The notes under the pieces were generated by a model. That model saw nothing but the letters and a program-made list of their open reading frames with translations. It had not been told where the DNA came from and did no database searches. From Corythucha ciliata (Eukaryota; Arthropoda; Insecta; Hemiptera; Tingidae), in the NCBI GenBank assembly GCA_038030265.1, contig CM075941.1, positions 41,106,164-41,170,163 on the forward strand: DNA of 64,000 nucleotides, written 5' to 3'. The position numbers and the translations under genes were made by a program. This document shows, piece after piece, positions 1 through 10,984 of this stretch. Numbering within the stretch: the first letter of the stretch is position 1; each line of letters begins with the position of its first letter.

Positions 1-1450
1 TTCTTCATATTGTTGAACCACGGACCCAATAGCGGAATCGGAAGCGTCGGTGAATAACGCCAGTTGACGCTTAGGATCCGGGAAAGTTAGCAAGGCGGCA
101 TTCGCTAATTGTAGTTTACATTGTTGGAACATTTCCGTTGCATGTGTTGACCATTGAATTTTTCTTTTATCATTTTTCTTCGAGCCTTTCAGAAAGTCGT
201 GGAGGGTGGCCTGAGTTTCCGCAGCATTAGGTAGATAGCGTCGATAAAAATTTAGCATTCCCAAGAACGCTCGTAGTTGTTGAACTGTTTCGGGAAGCTT
301 TGTATCGAGGATTACAGCGACTTTCTCGGGGAGAGGCCGTGAACCAGTGGGTGTAACGAGGTAGCCCAAGAATTCTATTTCAGAGACACCAATGACCGAC
401 TTGGAAATATTAATTCGAAGTCCATACTTGTCGAGTCGAGAAAAAACTATTTGTAGGTGCTCTCGATGCTCGGCTTCCGACGCAGATGCAATTAGGAGGT
501 CGCCGAGCACGTCGTTGATAAAACGTTGGAACGTAGATGGCGCGTTTCGCAGCCCGAAGCTCATGACGTTAAACTCGTACAACCCGAAAGGAGTTATGAT
601 GGCCGTTTTTTTCTTGTCCTCTTCGGCCATAGGGACCTGGTAGTAGGCTTTGAACAAGTCTATTTTCGAAAACATCGTTTTTCCTGTGAGGATGTTCTGA
701 AAATCTTCAATCCGAGGTATTGGGTAGCGATCTGGTACGGTGCGCTCGTTTAAACGACGATAGTCACCGCACGGCCGGAACGAACCATCCTTTTTCGAGA
801 CCATATGGAGAGGACTGGCCCACTCAGATTTCGAGGGTCGTATGATTTCATTGTCGAGCATGAATTTGAATTCTTGTTTAGCCACTTCTAACCGTTTTGG
901 GTCAAGTTGTCTCGCTCGGCAGTGAACGGGGGAACCTTGCGTCGTTATGTGATGTCTAACGTTGTGTTTGACTTCGAGAGGCAGAATATTGGGTTTTGTT
1001 AGGCCGGGAAAAGAAAGGAGGAGGTCAGCGAATTTTTGCGATTTCGACAATGTACTAATGATATTTTCTTGTGAAACGAGAGAGACATCACCCGAAATAC
1101 TCAAGTTTGTGATGCCATCCACTAAACATCTCTTGTGAAAATCGATCACTAAATTGAATTTGTCCAAGAAGTCGGCACCTATAATGGCTTTCTTTGTCCT
1201 GGCGATTATAAATGGCCATTCGAATCGGCGGCGCAAACCTAGGTCGAGGTTGAGTATTTTTGTTCCGAATGTCGGTATTTCTGTTCCATTAGCCGCAAAA
1301 AGTTTGTATGAGCTGCTTGACATGGTTGTTGACGTCATCGGGATTATCGAGACGTCCGCTCCACTGTCTACTAAGAACTTCATTCCTGTGTTACGGTCAC
1401 GAACGAATAGACGACGAGTGTGAAATTTTCCAGCAGTTGAATCCGCCGCT
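1..1450 (-). pseudogene. Gypsy-type pol: protease, reverse transcriptase, start of RNase H (catalytic box deleted)
   Basis: One frame reads from about 1450 down to 1 without a stop that I could find. In order: retropepsin with the active-site D-S-G-A at about 1357-1368; a linker; RT with conserved fingers and palm (DLFKAYYQVP, then FGLRNAPSTFQRF) and thumb (EFLGYLVTPTGSRPLPEK); then the first RNase H motif FTDASDSAIG near the left edge. The segment that should hold the YxDD metal-binding motif between QRF and LLIAS is missing about 10-12 residues (junction near 500-508), so polymerase activity is not expected. The frame differs from that of gag, which fits expression by frameshifting, as is usual in the family. 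The deletion and the open frame are seen directly; loss of activity is inferred. Confidence 0.93.
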
Positions 1451-1964
1451 AATTTGACTGCTGGTTCGAGTTTTCCGCTTTCCATTGACATGGAGGGGTA
1501 CATTTATCGGGTTTGCATTTTTTTCCGAAACGGAAGTGAAAATAACAGTATTTGCCCGCTCTATCGAATGATCTGTTCCGATTGTCTCTACTACGGCTTC
1601 TACTAGCTGGACGACGAGTTCGACTTCTGTCGAACGAACGCGAATTTTGTAATTTCAACGCTTCGATTTCTTTTTCCAACATTGATAATTTCTGTTGAAA
1701 TTCTGATTCGACGACTGACGTGGCAAAAAGTTCCGAATGATGGTTGGTAAATTCGAGCATTTTGTCGGCCTTTTCAGCCAAATTTTCGAGGGTTTCGTTG
1801 CTGATGACGAGGATGTTTTTAACGTTCTCGGGCATCTTGTCAAGCCATAGGGTTTTGAGGACCCTTTCGGTAAAGTCGTTTCCGGCAAGGGCCTTCATTC
1901 TTCGAAGAAATTGAGTTGGCTTTTCATCTCCTATTTCGAGGTTAGAACGTCAAGCAAGCTCCCA
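1449..1964 (-). pseudogene. Gypsy gag, C-terminal half with zinc-knuckle-like end
   Basis: The open part from the ATG at 1898 gives 149 residues. The same frame extends upstream with GDEKPTQFLRR, a motif typical of the capsid region of this Gypsy lineage, up to a TGA near 1950, so the visible ATG is not the ancestral start. Features: a capsid-like helical region, a stretch rich in Arg and Ser, and a Cys/His cluster CYFHFRFGKKCKPDKC followed by another Cys, resembling the compact zinc-binding end of arthropod Gypsy gag rather than a retroviral CCHC knuckle. It ends with TAG at 1449-1451, overlapping the start of the protease frame. Confidence 0.85.
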
Positions 1965-2462
1965 AGCCTTTCGGCGGTCCACTTTCTCCCAACACTGGGC
2001 TAATTGATAGCTGACACCGTTGAACCCTCAATTTTTGGGAAACAATGAAATGACAATGTTCTGTCTCGGTTGCGATGGGAAGAGCAACCAATGAACCAGC
2101 AGTTTTCTCTGGAATCACCCTTGAGAGCAGGGTTGGAATGTTTAAAACAAAATGCTCGTGTTTTTTATGATTAAAACATTTGAGCGTTTAAAACGTTTAA
2201 AATTTGTTTTTTTTTAACCATTAAAATCACATAATAAACAGTAAAAAAATTAGCCTTTGGGTCCTCTCACGTCGTCAGAAAAGCCAACGTTTCTTAAGAA
2301 GCCAGCCAGCCAGTTGAGAGAAAACGGAAGAGGGACAGAGAAGAGGCTGATTCACCTCGATATGAACGAAAAGCAGTGGACGCTGGACGCATTGCAAGTT
2401 CTTTCTTCAGCCAGTTTTAAAAATAATAGTCATCTAAAATTTCGTGCAAGGCATTTTCTTTC

Positions 2463-2619
2463 TCTAAAGTCGGATACACACATGCGGTACTTGCCAAGTA
2501 ACGAACAACACATTTTTGAAATTCTCAGCTGGTTGGTTTCTAGGCAATTGCTGGAAAATGATTGAATATTTTGAAAGTTACTTGCTGGCAAGTACCGCAT
2601 GTGTGTATCCGGCTTAAAG
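2463..2619. repeat. Inverted repeat (40-bp arms)
   Basis: The arm at 2463-2502 recurs in reverse complement at about 2577-2618; both contain GGATACACACATGCGGTACT. The loop is about 75 bp. The arms match at nearly every position apart from a small indel. It looks like a MITE or a hairpin remnant. A 102-codon open frame crosses it but resembles no protein I know. Confidence 0.8.
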
Positions 2620-2757
2620 GTCCGTTCAGTAGCTCTATGTTCGTGTTATGTGGAGTCTACGCAACCGAACAAATTTATTCCCTCGAAAAATGAAGTATTT
2701 TGATAGGTTAAATAGACACCACACAACGAAAACATAGAGCTTGTGAACAGGCCTTAA
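2614..2757. mobile_element. Short MITE with TTAA ends
   Basis: Inverted arms of about 45 bp start at TTAA (2614-2617) and end at TTAA (2754-2757). Each arm includes GCTCTATG followed by a TG-rich stretch and a TCTA end. TTAA at both borders is what piggyBac-type insertion produces, but the element is too short to carry a gene. A single degraded arm of the same family appears near 5710-5748 (CCCGTTCACAAACTCTGTGC). Confidence 0.7.
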
Positions 2758-2798
2758 AAGGAAGGGGAATCAGGCCTGGGGGTCTATTCTCTAACAAC

Positions 2799-2895
2799 AA
2801 GCAATATTTTTTTTCGCCAGTCATGTGTCTATTTCATTCATTTGTTTTAAGAAAATTAATTAAATAAACATATGACTGCGAAAAAGCTATTGCTT
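2799..2895. repeat. Inverted repeat, third hairpin in the cluster
   Basis: The sequence at 2799-2837 (AAGCAATA, then a T-rich run, then CAGTCATGTGT) is matched in reverse complement by 2858-2895. The loop is only about 20 bp and AT-rich. It lies immediately right of the TTAA-bordered element. Confidence 0.7.
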
Positions 2896-2917
2896 CGGAG
2901 TTAAGCTCGGTGCACAC

Positions 2918-3029
2918 GATGCATTTTTCGAAGCATGTTTACTTGCATGGTGAAAAAAAACATATGATCCCCATCAGTGACCGGATGTTTTTTAGAACAG
3001 GCATGATATCATGCTTCAAAAAAATGCTC
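2918..3029. repeat. Short inverted repeat, fourth hairpin in the cluster
   Basis: The 20-bp arms at 2918-2937 and 3010-3029 (GCATTTTTCGAAGCATG against its complement with two or three mismatches) enclose about 72 bp. Weak alone, but it continues the run of hairpins that starts at 2463. Confidence 0.5.
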
Positions 3030-3779
3030 CTAACTTTTCAATTTAAATAAAACCCAAACAATACTGTTTGGTACAAGTCCCCTTAGGAATAGGAATTCGA
3101 TTTTTTTCGTGACTTATACTCTTGAGAACAGAAGAGTAGAGGCAGGCCAGGCCGTCAAACTGAGTGCAAGAACGGAAAATGGCTAATTTTTGACTTATAC
3201 TCTTAGTAACTGACACGATAGCATTGTTACTCGCCAGCTCACCGTTTCGTTTTAGTGCTCAGAGAACGGCACGGGTTCAGCAAAATGGTCGAAAACGTTT
3301 TTGAATCGGAGTTTTCGAGTTTTCTTGTTCCAACAAATAGCCGACAGTAAAAGTTTCTGTACGGGTGTACTGCGCACCCCGCTGTTTTCTTGATTCGGTG
3401 ATGCCAAAGGTACAATATTGAGGCCTCCTCGTCACCGTCGGAATATTTAGCCGTAGTTCACAGTAAAAAAGTGTCACTGACCAACATTTTTGATACACGA
3501 ACTTCCTCATTGCAGAAAACCTCTGTTGTAGTTTGTTGTCAAACGACAACAACAAATCACATGGAGTACCGGACTCAATGTTTCTCTGAAACGCCGCCAG
3601 ATATCGTATCCAATCGCCAATAATCGGCTATTCATACTAAAGCCAAAGTAAACCACCACCAATTACTGTATTAACAATATAATCACCAAATGGGCAATTA
3701 TCGTATTATATATATGTATATACAAGTCGTACGGGGAAAATCAATAAGTTCCAAGGACCAAAAATAAAACTATTGAGGA
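3030..3779. other. Intergenic stretch with no recognised gene
   Basis: A minus-strand open frame of 92 codons (3277-3555) has no domain or motif that I recognise and no splice or codon signal to support it. A short duplicated phrase, GACTTATACTCTT, occurs near 3111 and 3191. Nothing else is supported. Confidence 0.5.
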
Positions 3780-4118
3780 CAAGTCAAAATTTCCTCGTGA
3801 AATTGACAATTTCTGCTTCAAATTGACAAGTTTTTTGTTAAATTGATAATGCGCTAATGAGAATGTCAATTTACTAATAAAAATGACTATTTCCTCGTGA
3901 AACTGACAATTTTATCCTAAAATTAACGATTCCTAGAAAATTTACGATTGGAGAAAATGGAGAAAAATCGTCAATTCGCGGATCAATTTGAGAACATGCG
4001 CGAATTCACGGCTAATATTCATTAAAGGCAGTATTTCTTGGCTAGGTATAAAATTGAGAAAGGCACTTGGGGCGGACCGCCCCTCCCCCCTTCCTACTGC
4101 GCTATCGGTACGCCACTG
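3780..4118. repeat. Degenerate array (AAATTGACAATTTCC type) ending in a hAT-like terminus
   Basis: Loose repeats of GAAATTGACAATTTCCTCGT run from 3780 to about 3950. Units of the main GCTAATTCGCGG type follow to about 4030. After a C-rich tract the block ends with GGTACGCCACTG at 4107-4118, the reverse of the CAGTGGCGTA ends found elsewhere in the window. The partner end and target duplication were not found. Confidence 0.55.
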
Positions 4119-5729
4119 TCGCTAGAGTACTATTACCTATTTAATATAGTTATCCCCGATTTCAGGAACTAAAAAGTGAGATCTGGAAGTGGGGTGAGTC
4201 CCCAGAGCAGGATGATATTTATTTCAGTAATCATCGCAAGATTGACGTTTATTTATCCGAGACTTCTTCGTCTAAACGATTTAATGCTTTTGAAAGGAAG
4301 TATGTGTACTATAACTGACGTATCTCGTGGGGTGGATACGGATGTATAAAAAGGAAAAGGCATCGCATCGCGGCAATGACTTTTTTTTTTCACTTTATCC
4401 ACCCTCGCATTCCCACAGGGGAACTCCCTTGAAGCACGGTAAACAAGCCGGCATCGTCTTTTTTTTTCATCAGAAAGAATGCGCCCCCCCCCTTCACCCT
4501 AAGCCATTATATCCGTGGCGGTGTTAAGCTTAATAAAGAGCTACGGTTATGTCTTATACCTCATTTTGGGGGAACGGACTTATTCCAAGCATATACTGTG
4601 ACGCTGGAGAGGGAGGGGTCAAGGTGGGCAGAGAGAATTTTCCTCAGGAATTTTCACTCGCTATTGAAGATGAGTTGCATCCAATATACATCATATAAAT
4701 CCCCTTCTCCTCCTCCTCTTCCTTTTCTGACAGAATTGAAGAAGAAAAATACAGCTTTTGAAGGTTAATCTTCCTTAGTGATCTTCCTGTCTTCAGTGTG
4801 GTAGATTGATATTCTGGAGCAAAACTTTCCGGGCCAACAAATTACATGATTACGTGCTTCGGCTGGGTAACCCCCACAGGCGCATCAGAAAAAAGGCAGC
4901 TGGGCGTTCTTCACCGATATGAACGCGCTTGGTAAAAGAAAAAAAAAAGTTTGTGAGAGAGAAGTGTGGGAGGCGTGATGTCTGAGAATTGTTCCTTTTA
5001 AATTTTCGAGCCACATATGCCCCCCCTCTCCTCCAGCCTTTCCCAAAAGCCCATTTGCTGTTCATTGACCTCGGAAAACAATTACTTGTGTCATTCGGAT
5101 CAGCTCGTGCTAAAAACAAGGCAGGGAAGATGAAAAGGGCAGGCTTCTTTGTGCCCTTAATTATAAAAGGGGGGCGTCTGGTTTTATGATGAAAGAAGTT
5201 GTCGGCCTGCTCTGTTTGAACTGTGATGAGAAATTCAAATTTCAAACTGCGTTGATGTTAGAAAGATGAGATAAAATGTGCTAATTCGATGAAGATAAGT
5301 TGTTTCTGTTTTTAAATCACTTTTCCAGAGGCTTAAATGAACTCGAAAGAGGCCCCTATGGGAAAATTAGGTATGGCCGCAACACCTGTCAAACGCATGG
5401 ATACGAACAGAAGATCCCAATGGTTGGCGGAGGGAAGACATAACAACCGTTGATAACAATCGTTTTTTTTCTCTCTCTCTCTCTTTCTCTTTTTCTCCAC
5501 CCTGAAGTTCAGACCTGACCTCTTCGATGGCATTCCTTAACCCTTTTCTTGAACATCAAACAACAGACTCCCTTATTATAACCGTCATCGTCTCTCGCTC
5601 ACACTCATACTCAATCGCTTTCTCGGCGGTGAATCTGGACATTTGACGGTGGGGGGGGGAGTTACGTCCCACAGGCTTATTCTCTTGATTTAAATGGTAT
5701 CGAATAATAGCCCGTTCACAAACTCTGTG
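4119..5729. other. Non-coding stretch with homopolymer and CT tracts
   Basis: The region holds poly-T, poly-C and poly-G runs (for example near 4381, 4487 and 5650) and a CT microsatellite at about 5470-5500. Open frames here (such as 4850-5245 minus) are of low complexity and cross these tracts. No gene is supported. Confidence 0.5.
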
Positions 5730-6135
5730 CTATGGCGTCTGTGGAGTCGATGAACGACGTAAAATTTCACTTGGAGAAACAGTGGTTTGTTGTTCTCTGT
5801 CGCTCTTTCTCGGGTTTGGGTTGTTGTCATGCTGATTGATATCAATAATGAGAGGGGGTTCAACAGGAAATGCCATTAATTCTCCGAGGCTTGTGAACTC
5901 GTTGGAAGGGCGAGTTCGAACAGTGGGACTGAATGTAACTGTTTTCTCAGTAACATTATTTTCTTCTAAGAAGTTGGTCGACGTGTCTCTTGAAAATGTA
6001 GCCATCATCCAGCTTGACCAAGTAGTGGAGCCGACCGTACTTTTTGACAATTTTTCCTGGCTTCCAATAGTTCTTGTTCTTCGCGTAATATCTAGTCTGT
6101 ATTCTTTTGCCAACCTGGAAATTTCTCGTGCCAAG
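5730..6135 (-). pseudogene. Gypsy integrase C-terminal fragment, frame-shifted
   Basis: On the minus strand a frame from about 6135 to a TAA near 5956 reads through KNKNYWKPGKIVKK and a following VKLDDG and HVDQL motif. This is the small SH3-like C-terminal domain of Gypsy integrases that ends many insect pol genes. The reading then passes to another frame for a Pro/Arg/Ser-rich tail down to about 5730, so a frameshift is likely. Its upstream side is cut at 6139 by a CAGTGGCGGACTGG sequence that looks like a hAT-type terminus. The catalytic integrase core is absent. This is a separate copy from the element at the left edge. Confidence 0.75.
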
Positions 6136-6138
6136 AGG

Positions 6139-6190
6139 CAGTGGCGGACTGGCCCGGGAGGGGTGGGTGCCCGAACCTCCCCCGCGCCCC
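6139..6190. mobile_element. hAT-like terminal sequence interrupting the integrase fragment
   Basis: CAGTGGCGGACTGGCCCGGG begins exactly where integrase similarity stops. CAGNGGCG is the usual start of hAT-type inverted repeats in animals. The opposite end and an 8-bp duplication were not located, so the extent of the insertion is unknown. Confidence 0.45.
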
Positions 6191-6399
6191 TCACAAATAA
6201 TCGTAAGATTTTCATAAATAGGTAATGGATTAAAAACGAATATCTGTTTTTGAAATCGTCAAAATCGGGTTGCAGAAAAGGGACTCTGCAGAACTGACTT
6301 TTATTCCGGGACTGACTTTTTGCGACAGGAATAACAATTTTCGTCGGGATCATCCCCCCCCCTTTAACTATTACTTTAATATCTCCCTAGAATTGACTG

Positions 6400-6800
6400 G
6401 CTGTTCAAGAATAAAACTGGAAATTTAGCCCCTTTAACTTGATTGGCGTTGCTATAAATCGTGAACCTATTTCAGCCCAGAAACCGCAATGTTGGCTCTA
6501 TTACCGACGCTTTAAAATCATTACCTGGCACAGGCACTAGCAGACTCTAATAACGGAAACAGTCAAATCTGGCCAACTAAGCCCCCAAAACTAATTATTT
6601 GGCTGAAAAAGTTGACATTTTATGCCCAGAAACCACACAGCCATGCCCACCAGCCGATTTATTGTCACAGAATCCGTATTTGGTTAAAAACTGGTAATTT
6701 TGCCGCTTAAACTGACCATTCGGCCATAAAAACGTTCAATTACGCCCAAAAATGTGTCAATTCAGACAAAGAATCGCCCAGCCAAACTATAGCGAATACC
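6400..6800. repeat. Degenerate array of the AAACTGACNATTTNGCC type
   Basis: Loosely repeated units of about 22-30 bp include AAACTGACCATTCGGCCATA and AAAAACTGGTAATTTTGCC. The same family fills the left half of the hAT-type element at 57500-59753. No coding potential. Confidence 0.6.
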
Positions 6801-6809
6801 GTAATAATG

Positions 6810-9423
6810 GTGAGGTGGACGAACCGCCCGGGCCCATTGTCAGCCCCCGAAAAGGTTGAATAGGAAAAAATTGAATTTTTAGGTTCAATGTTCATGGATG
6901 CAGCCTACATCCAAGAATGTAGAACGCATACTTACAATAATATTGGTACATCATGTAGGTCATGTGAAAGACGGTTGAACAGCGATTTGGCCCCTTTCTA
7001 TGAATTTCAGTCTCTCCTACGTTGCAATAAGTGATATCAGCGAAGACTGTGGGCTGAATATTCAATTGAGCCCCCGAGAGCGCTTCTGGTGACTCAAATT
7101 TTAGAAAATTCGCAGCTAAAATGGAGAAAATACACCGTTCCCAGTTTCGTTAGGTCCTTGAGCACACTAAACCGCTGATCGTCAATGTGCAACTTACTGA
7201 CGTGGCAAAAAGGTTAAAAAAAGCGCTAATATTCGCGGTTATAACTGCGAGAAAGCGCTGATTCGTGGTCTCACGATCCAGCTTCCAGACCAAAATTGTG
7301 AAAAAAATCGCTGATATACTTACGCGCGATGTATGGAGGCCATTCTAAGGCTACAATGTGTAAATAAACGCAAAAGTGTAGCTTTTGGGATGTGCCCGCG
7401 ACTAAAATTGAGAAAACAAGCTACCAATTTACATGACAAAAGCAACGCCAATTAGGGTTAAAATTGGGCAAAAATGGCAAATTCATAACTGAAATTCCAT
7501 TTAAAAATTAGCATGTATCGCTAATTCATTGTAAAAGTATCAGAAACCGCTATTTAACAACTAAAATCGAGAAAACCTAAATCCTTAGCTTCTGGGAGCT
7601 TCAAGGCTCAAAATAAAAAAACAGCGCTAATCCATAGCAATAAGTAAAGAAAATTGCTAATGCGGGGCTAAAATATAAAAAAAAAAACGCGACTAAAATT
7701 GAAAAAATCACTAATTAGCGCGGTCAAAATTAAGAAAAACTCTAAATGTTGAACTCTCTCTCTCTCTCTAAAAATTCTCCGAGAAGAAATGCTGATTCGT
7801 ACCTAAAAATGGAAAAAATGGTTAATGCGGCTAAAATTGCGGAAACCGCCAATTCGTGTCTAAAAATGAGAAAATTCGCGAATTCACGGGTTAGAAGCGC
7901 TAATGCGCAGCTAAAACTGAGAAAAAGTGCCAGTTCACGGCTAAACTTGAGGAAAGTCACCAATTTGCGGACAAAATTGTGGTAAAATTTCCAACTTGAA
8001 TACTCGCCTTCGTGCCTTCTGAAGGCAACTGTGTGGCTAATATTGAGAAAAACCGCAAATTGATAAGGAACTGGGAAGAAACGCTGATCTACAGCTATAA
8101 GTAACAAAAAATTGCTAACGCTGTGCTTAAGTGTAAAAAATGCTAATTTGCGGTTAAAATGGAAAAAATAGCCAATTTGCAGCTAAAAATGCGAAAAACG
8201 CTAATTCGGAGCTACAATTGAGAAAATTCGCTCATTCACGTGATAGAAACTTTTATTTCTAAGAAAAGTGATAGAAACAAATTTCGCGGCTTAAATATTT
8301 AAAAATCACAGTTTTGATATCTACGTGAACCTGTGGCAGAACACATCACGAAACTGACCCCAATTGTTTGCTTTGCCGTTTGTTTACGTTTGTTTAACCA
8401 CAATTTTCGTTTGTTTACCATAGCAACACCGTTTTTTTTAACAGTTTTTTTTTTGTGCCGCCAAAGCAACAACTCACGTGAAACAAATCATTTGTTTAGC
8501 GGCATATTCAGACGCAATATCGTTTGTTTAGCCCGCATTTTCGTTTAATTAGCCCTAAAAAATATTTACTTATATAAGAAAAGACAAGGGGTTCACCGAA
8601 ATGACTAAAAGTGACAAAAAAAAAAACGCTTCTATTAACCCGAAATCTAAGACAAAGCGCTAATTCTTGAATAAAACTGAGGAAAATAGCTCTTTAGCAG
8701 CTAAAATCACGCATTCACGGCTAAAGTTGAAATAAATAAATTGTAAAAAAAAAGCGCTTAGAGGCTAGAAGTATGGAAACGACAATTTTCAGCTTCTGAA
8801 TGCAAGTTCATGGCGAAAAAACGCTAATCCATAGCTAAAAGCGAAACAAAGCTCGCTAATTCCCAGCTAAAATTAAGAAAATTTGAAAATTAATAAATGA
8901 AATTGAGCAAAATCGCTAATTAGCGGCTGAAATCAGATGAAGTCAGATAAACCGCTAATTCGTCAAAACAATTGAGAAGAAGCGCTTAAGTAAAGAAAGC
9001 GCTAATTAACGGATTAAACGGAGGAAACGTGAATTCGCGGCTTCTGAAGGTAACTTTATGCCAGAAAGTGAAAAAACTCGTTAATCCGCGGCCAAATTTC
9101 AGAAAAAGTGTTAAGTAATTCGCGGCGAAAATTGGGAGAACTCTAATTCGTTGATGAAACGTAGAAAAATCCATGGTCATCGGCTGAAACGATGAAAAAC
9201 GCCAATTTGCGGCTAAGATCAATTCGCGCTAAAAATGGCTAATTGGGGGGGGGGGGTTAATTTGAGAAAATTTGCTGATTCACAGAACACTGATAAATCA
9301 GCGAGAAACACAAGTTCACTGCAAAACACAGATAACGCGCTAATTCACGGCGCAAATTGAGAAAAATCGCTAAAATGACAAAAAAGCGGCTAAAATGGGA
9401 AGAAATTGGTAATTCACCAATAA
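6810..9423 (+). repeat. Main minisatellite-like array, part 1 (GCTAATTCGCGGCTAAAAT units)
   Basis: Dozens of degenerate units of about 28-31 bp, with core GCTAATTCGCGGCTAAAAT and an A-rich GAGAAAA tail, run head to tail on the plus strand. The first 700 bp (about 6810-7500) is a diverged copy of the unit also found at about 11130-11800 and, inverted, at about 33260-33800, as shown by shared non-array phrases such as GTGGGCTGAATATTCAATTG and GAGCCCCCGA. A side block at about 8340-8560 repeats CGTTTGTTTA. The many short open frames here arise from the repeat unit. Confidence 0.85.
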
Positions 9424-10160
9424 AATCTGCAAACTGTTTTTCTCGAGGAGAGAAGTGGAAATGAATGAAAAATCTCAACACTTCAGGCGGGATTCGAAAG
9501 GCACATTCTCTCTTTTCAGAAAAGCGATTAGCGATCCGCGATAATTCTAGCCTTCAAAGGCGAATCTTTAGTAAAATTGGGTGGAGGGGAATAGCTGCCT
9601 GTGAATGCGATCATTCGATAACGAAACAGTTGATTTCGAAGCTCAATAATCTGTCTATGGCACGAATCGTCAATTTTCAAAGGGTGAAGGCTCAATTTGG
9701 CAATTTTTGACGCGCGAATTGTCGGATTTGCTAATTTCAGGACAGGAATCATCTATTTAGGCCTTTTCAAAGCGGTAATCGTCAGTTTAACTCTTTATAG
9801 GCCACATTTATGAGGTCATTGTTTGTCATTGGCTGTAATTCACAGTGATTACAATAATTACTCAATTAGTAATGCAAATTATAGCTAAAAGTAAAAAAGT
9901 TGCTAATTTATGGATAAAATTGAGGCCAATCGCTAATTAGCGGCTGAAATCAGGAAAAACACGAATTCACTCAAAATGTAGATAAATCGCTAATTGAAAA
10001 CAAATCGCTAATTCGCGGCTTAAACGGGGAAAATCGGTAATTCACCGAAAAAATTGAAGAAGTGCTGACGTGTGGAAAAACGCTAATTCGCGGTTAAAAT
10101 AGAGAAAACGCGCATTACGGTCTCTGAAGGGAACTTCGTGGCTGAAAGTGGACAAAATCG
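9424..10160 (+). repeat. Direct duplicate, copy 1 of a 0.75-kb segment
   Basis: This segment matches 19674-20420 in the same orientation with only scattered substitutions, including non-repetitive sequence (AGAGAAGTGGAAATGAATGA and GGCACATTCTCTCTTTTC), an intervening block of CGAATTGTCGG-type units, and the start of main-family units. The left junction is sharp: array sequence abuts AATCTGCAAACTG. Confidence 0.9.
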
Positions 10161-10530
10161 TTTATCTACGGATTGGCGGATTAAATTCAGAAAAGCGTTA
10201 AATTCGCGGCGAAAATTTGGAAACAAAATTCTCATTGATGGTTCTTAACTCGCGGCTAAAATGGAGACAAATCGCTAATTCGCGGCTAAAATGGAGAGGA
10301 ATCGCCAATTCACCGATGAAATTGAGAAGAAGTGATGAAGTTTGGAAAAAAAAACAAAAAAAAACGCTAATTCGCCGCTCCTGAAGGCAACTTCTCGGAG
10401 GCGTTGGTAAAAGATAAATGTCTAAGGCCGGCACTGCAATGAGCTGTCCCAGGGCAAAGTTGTTGTGCAAATGGAAAACGCTATTAAATACTGTGATTAA
10501 CGTATGTTGTTTAAGTTATTGAACAGTCCT
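10161..10530 (+). repeat. Array tail and shared end module
   Basis: Main-family units lead into a module with CGGCACTGCAATGAGCTG, CCCAGGGCA and AAATGGAAAACGCTAT. The same module, diverged, ends the arrays near 20830-20960 and 35570-35700. It probably marks one end of an old interspersed repeat. Confidence 0.7.
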
Positions 10531-10589
10531 CATGTCCGTTTTATTCAGAGCACAACATCGTTTTGTTTATAAGTGTTTAGGCGGCTAGT

Positions 10590-10790
10590 CCTATTGCGCA
10601 GACCTCGATGGCCACGGGTAAAAGCTAGTGGAGGTTAGACCCACCAGTGGGACGTTATTCACGTTAGGGAAGAAAAGTCGGACCAAAAATAGGACAATTT
10701 TGAGCCCAGACATCCTTGCACTCCCCCAAAAAGTAGGATATGTTCGGGGAGAGTAGGACGCGTGGCCACCCTACGTTCTCGTCACTGAAT
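10590..10790. repeat. Possible MITE end with TAGGGTGGCCAC and repeated GTAGGAC
   Basis: The minus strand reads GTAGGGTGGCCACGCGTCC with repeated GTCCTACT-like phrases. A related block with TAGGGTGACCAG and GTAGGAC phrases lies at about 43830-43940. The shared layout suggests a family of small DNA elements; ends and target duplication are not resolved. Confidence 0.4.
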
Positions 10791-10984
10791 GGTCCTCTGG
10801 CTCATTGGTGAACTAATTCGTTCTACGGATTGAAAGAATGTACCAGACAACTTCAGAGGGATCCTCATTTGTGGCCAAAATTGTGGAAATTGACGGACTA
10901 TGTGAGGACCATCAGTTGCTTCATTGCACCTGAAAGGAAGTTAAGCGATCGGTAAAAACATTGATTTAGAGCTGATAACGGAAC

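Larger units (their letters stand above)
1..1990 (-). mobile_element. Decayed Ty3/Gypsy LTR retrotransposon, gag to RNase H start, cut by the window edge
   Basis: Read on the minus strand, this block carries the 3' half of gag, then in another frame an aspartic protease, a reverse transcriptase and the first motif of RNase H at the left edge. The gag-protease-RT-RNase H order is that of Ty3/Gypsy elements. Integrase and the 3' LTR would lie left of position 1. Upstream of gag the coding signal fades near 1990 and no LTR is visible, so the 5' end seems lost or degraded. The copy is inactive by inspection: gag has an in-frame stop and the RT lacks its catalytic box. Confidence 0.93.

Noticed and set aside
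7742..8107. Open frames of 79-121 codons on both strands
   Set aside because: They translate the repeat unit itself (periodic Asn-Ser-Arg-Leu-Lys-Leu-Arg-Lys or Phe-Leu-Arg-Glu-Leu-Ala patterns), as do most frames in the arrays.
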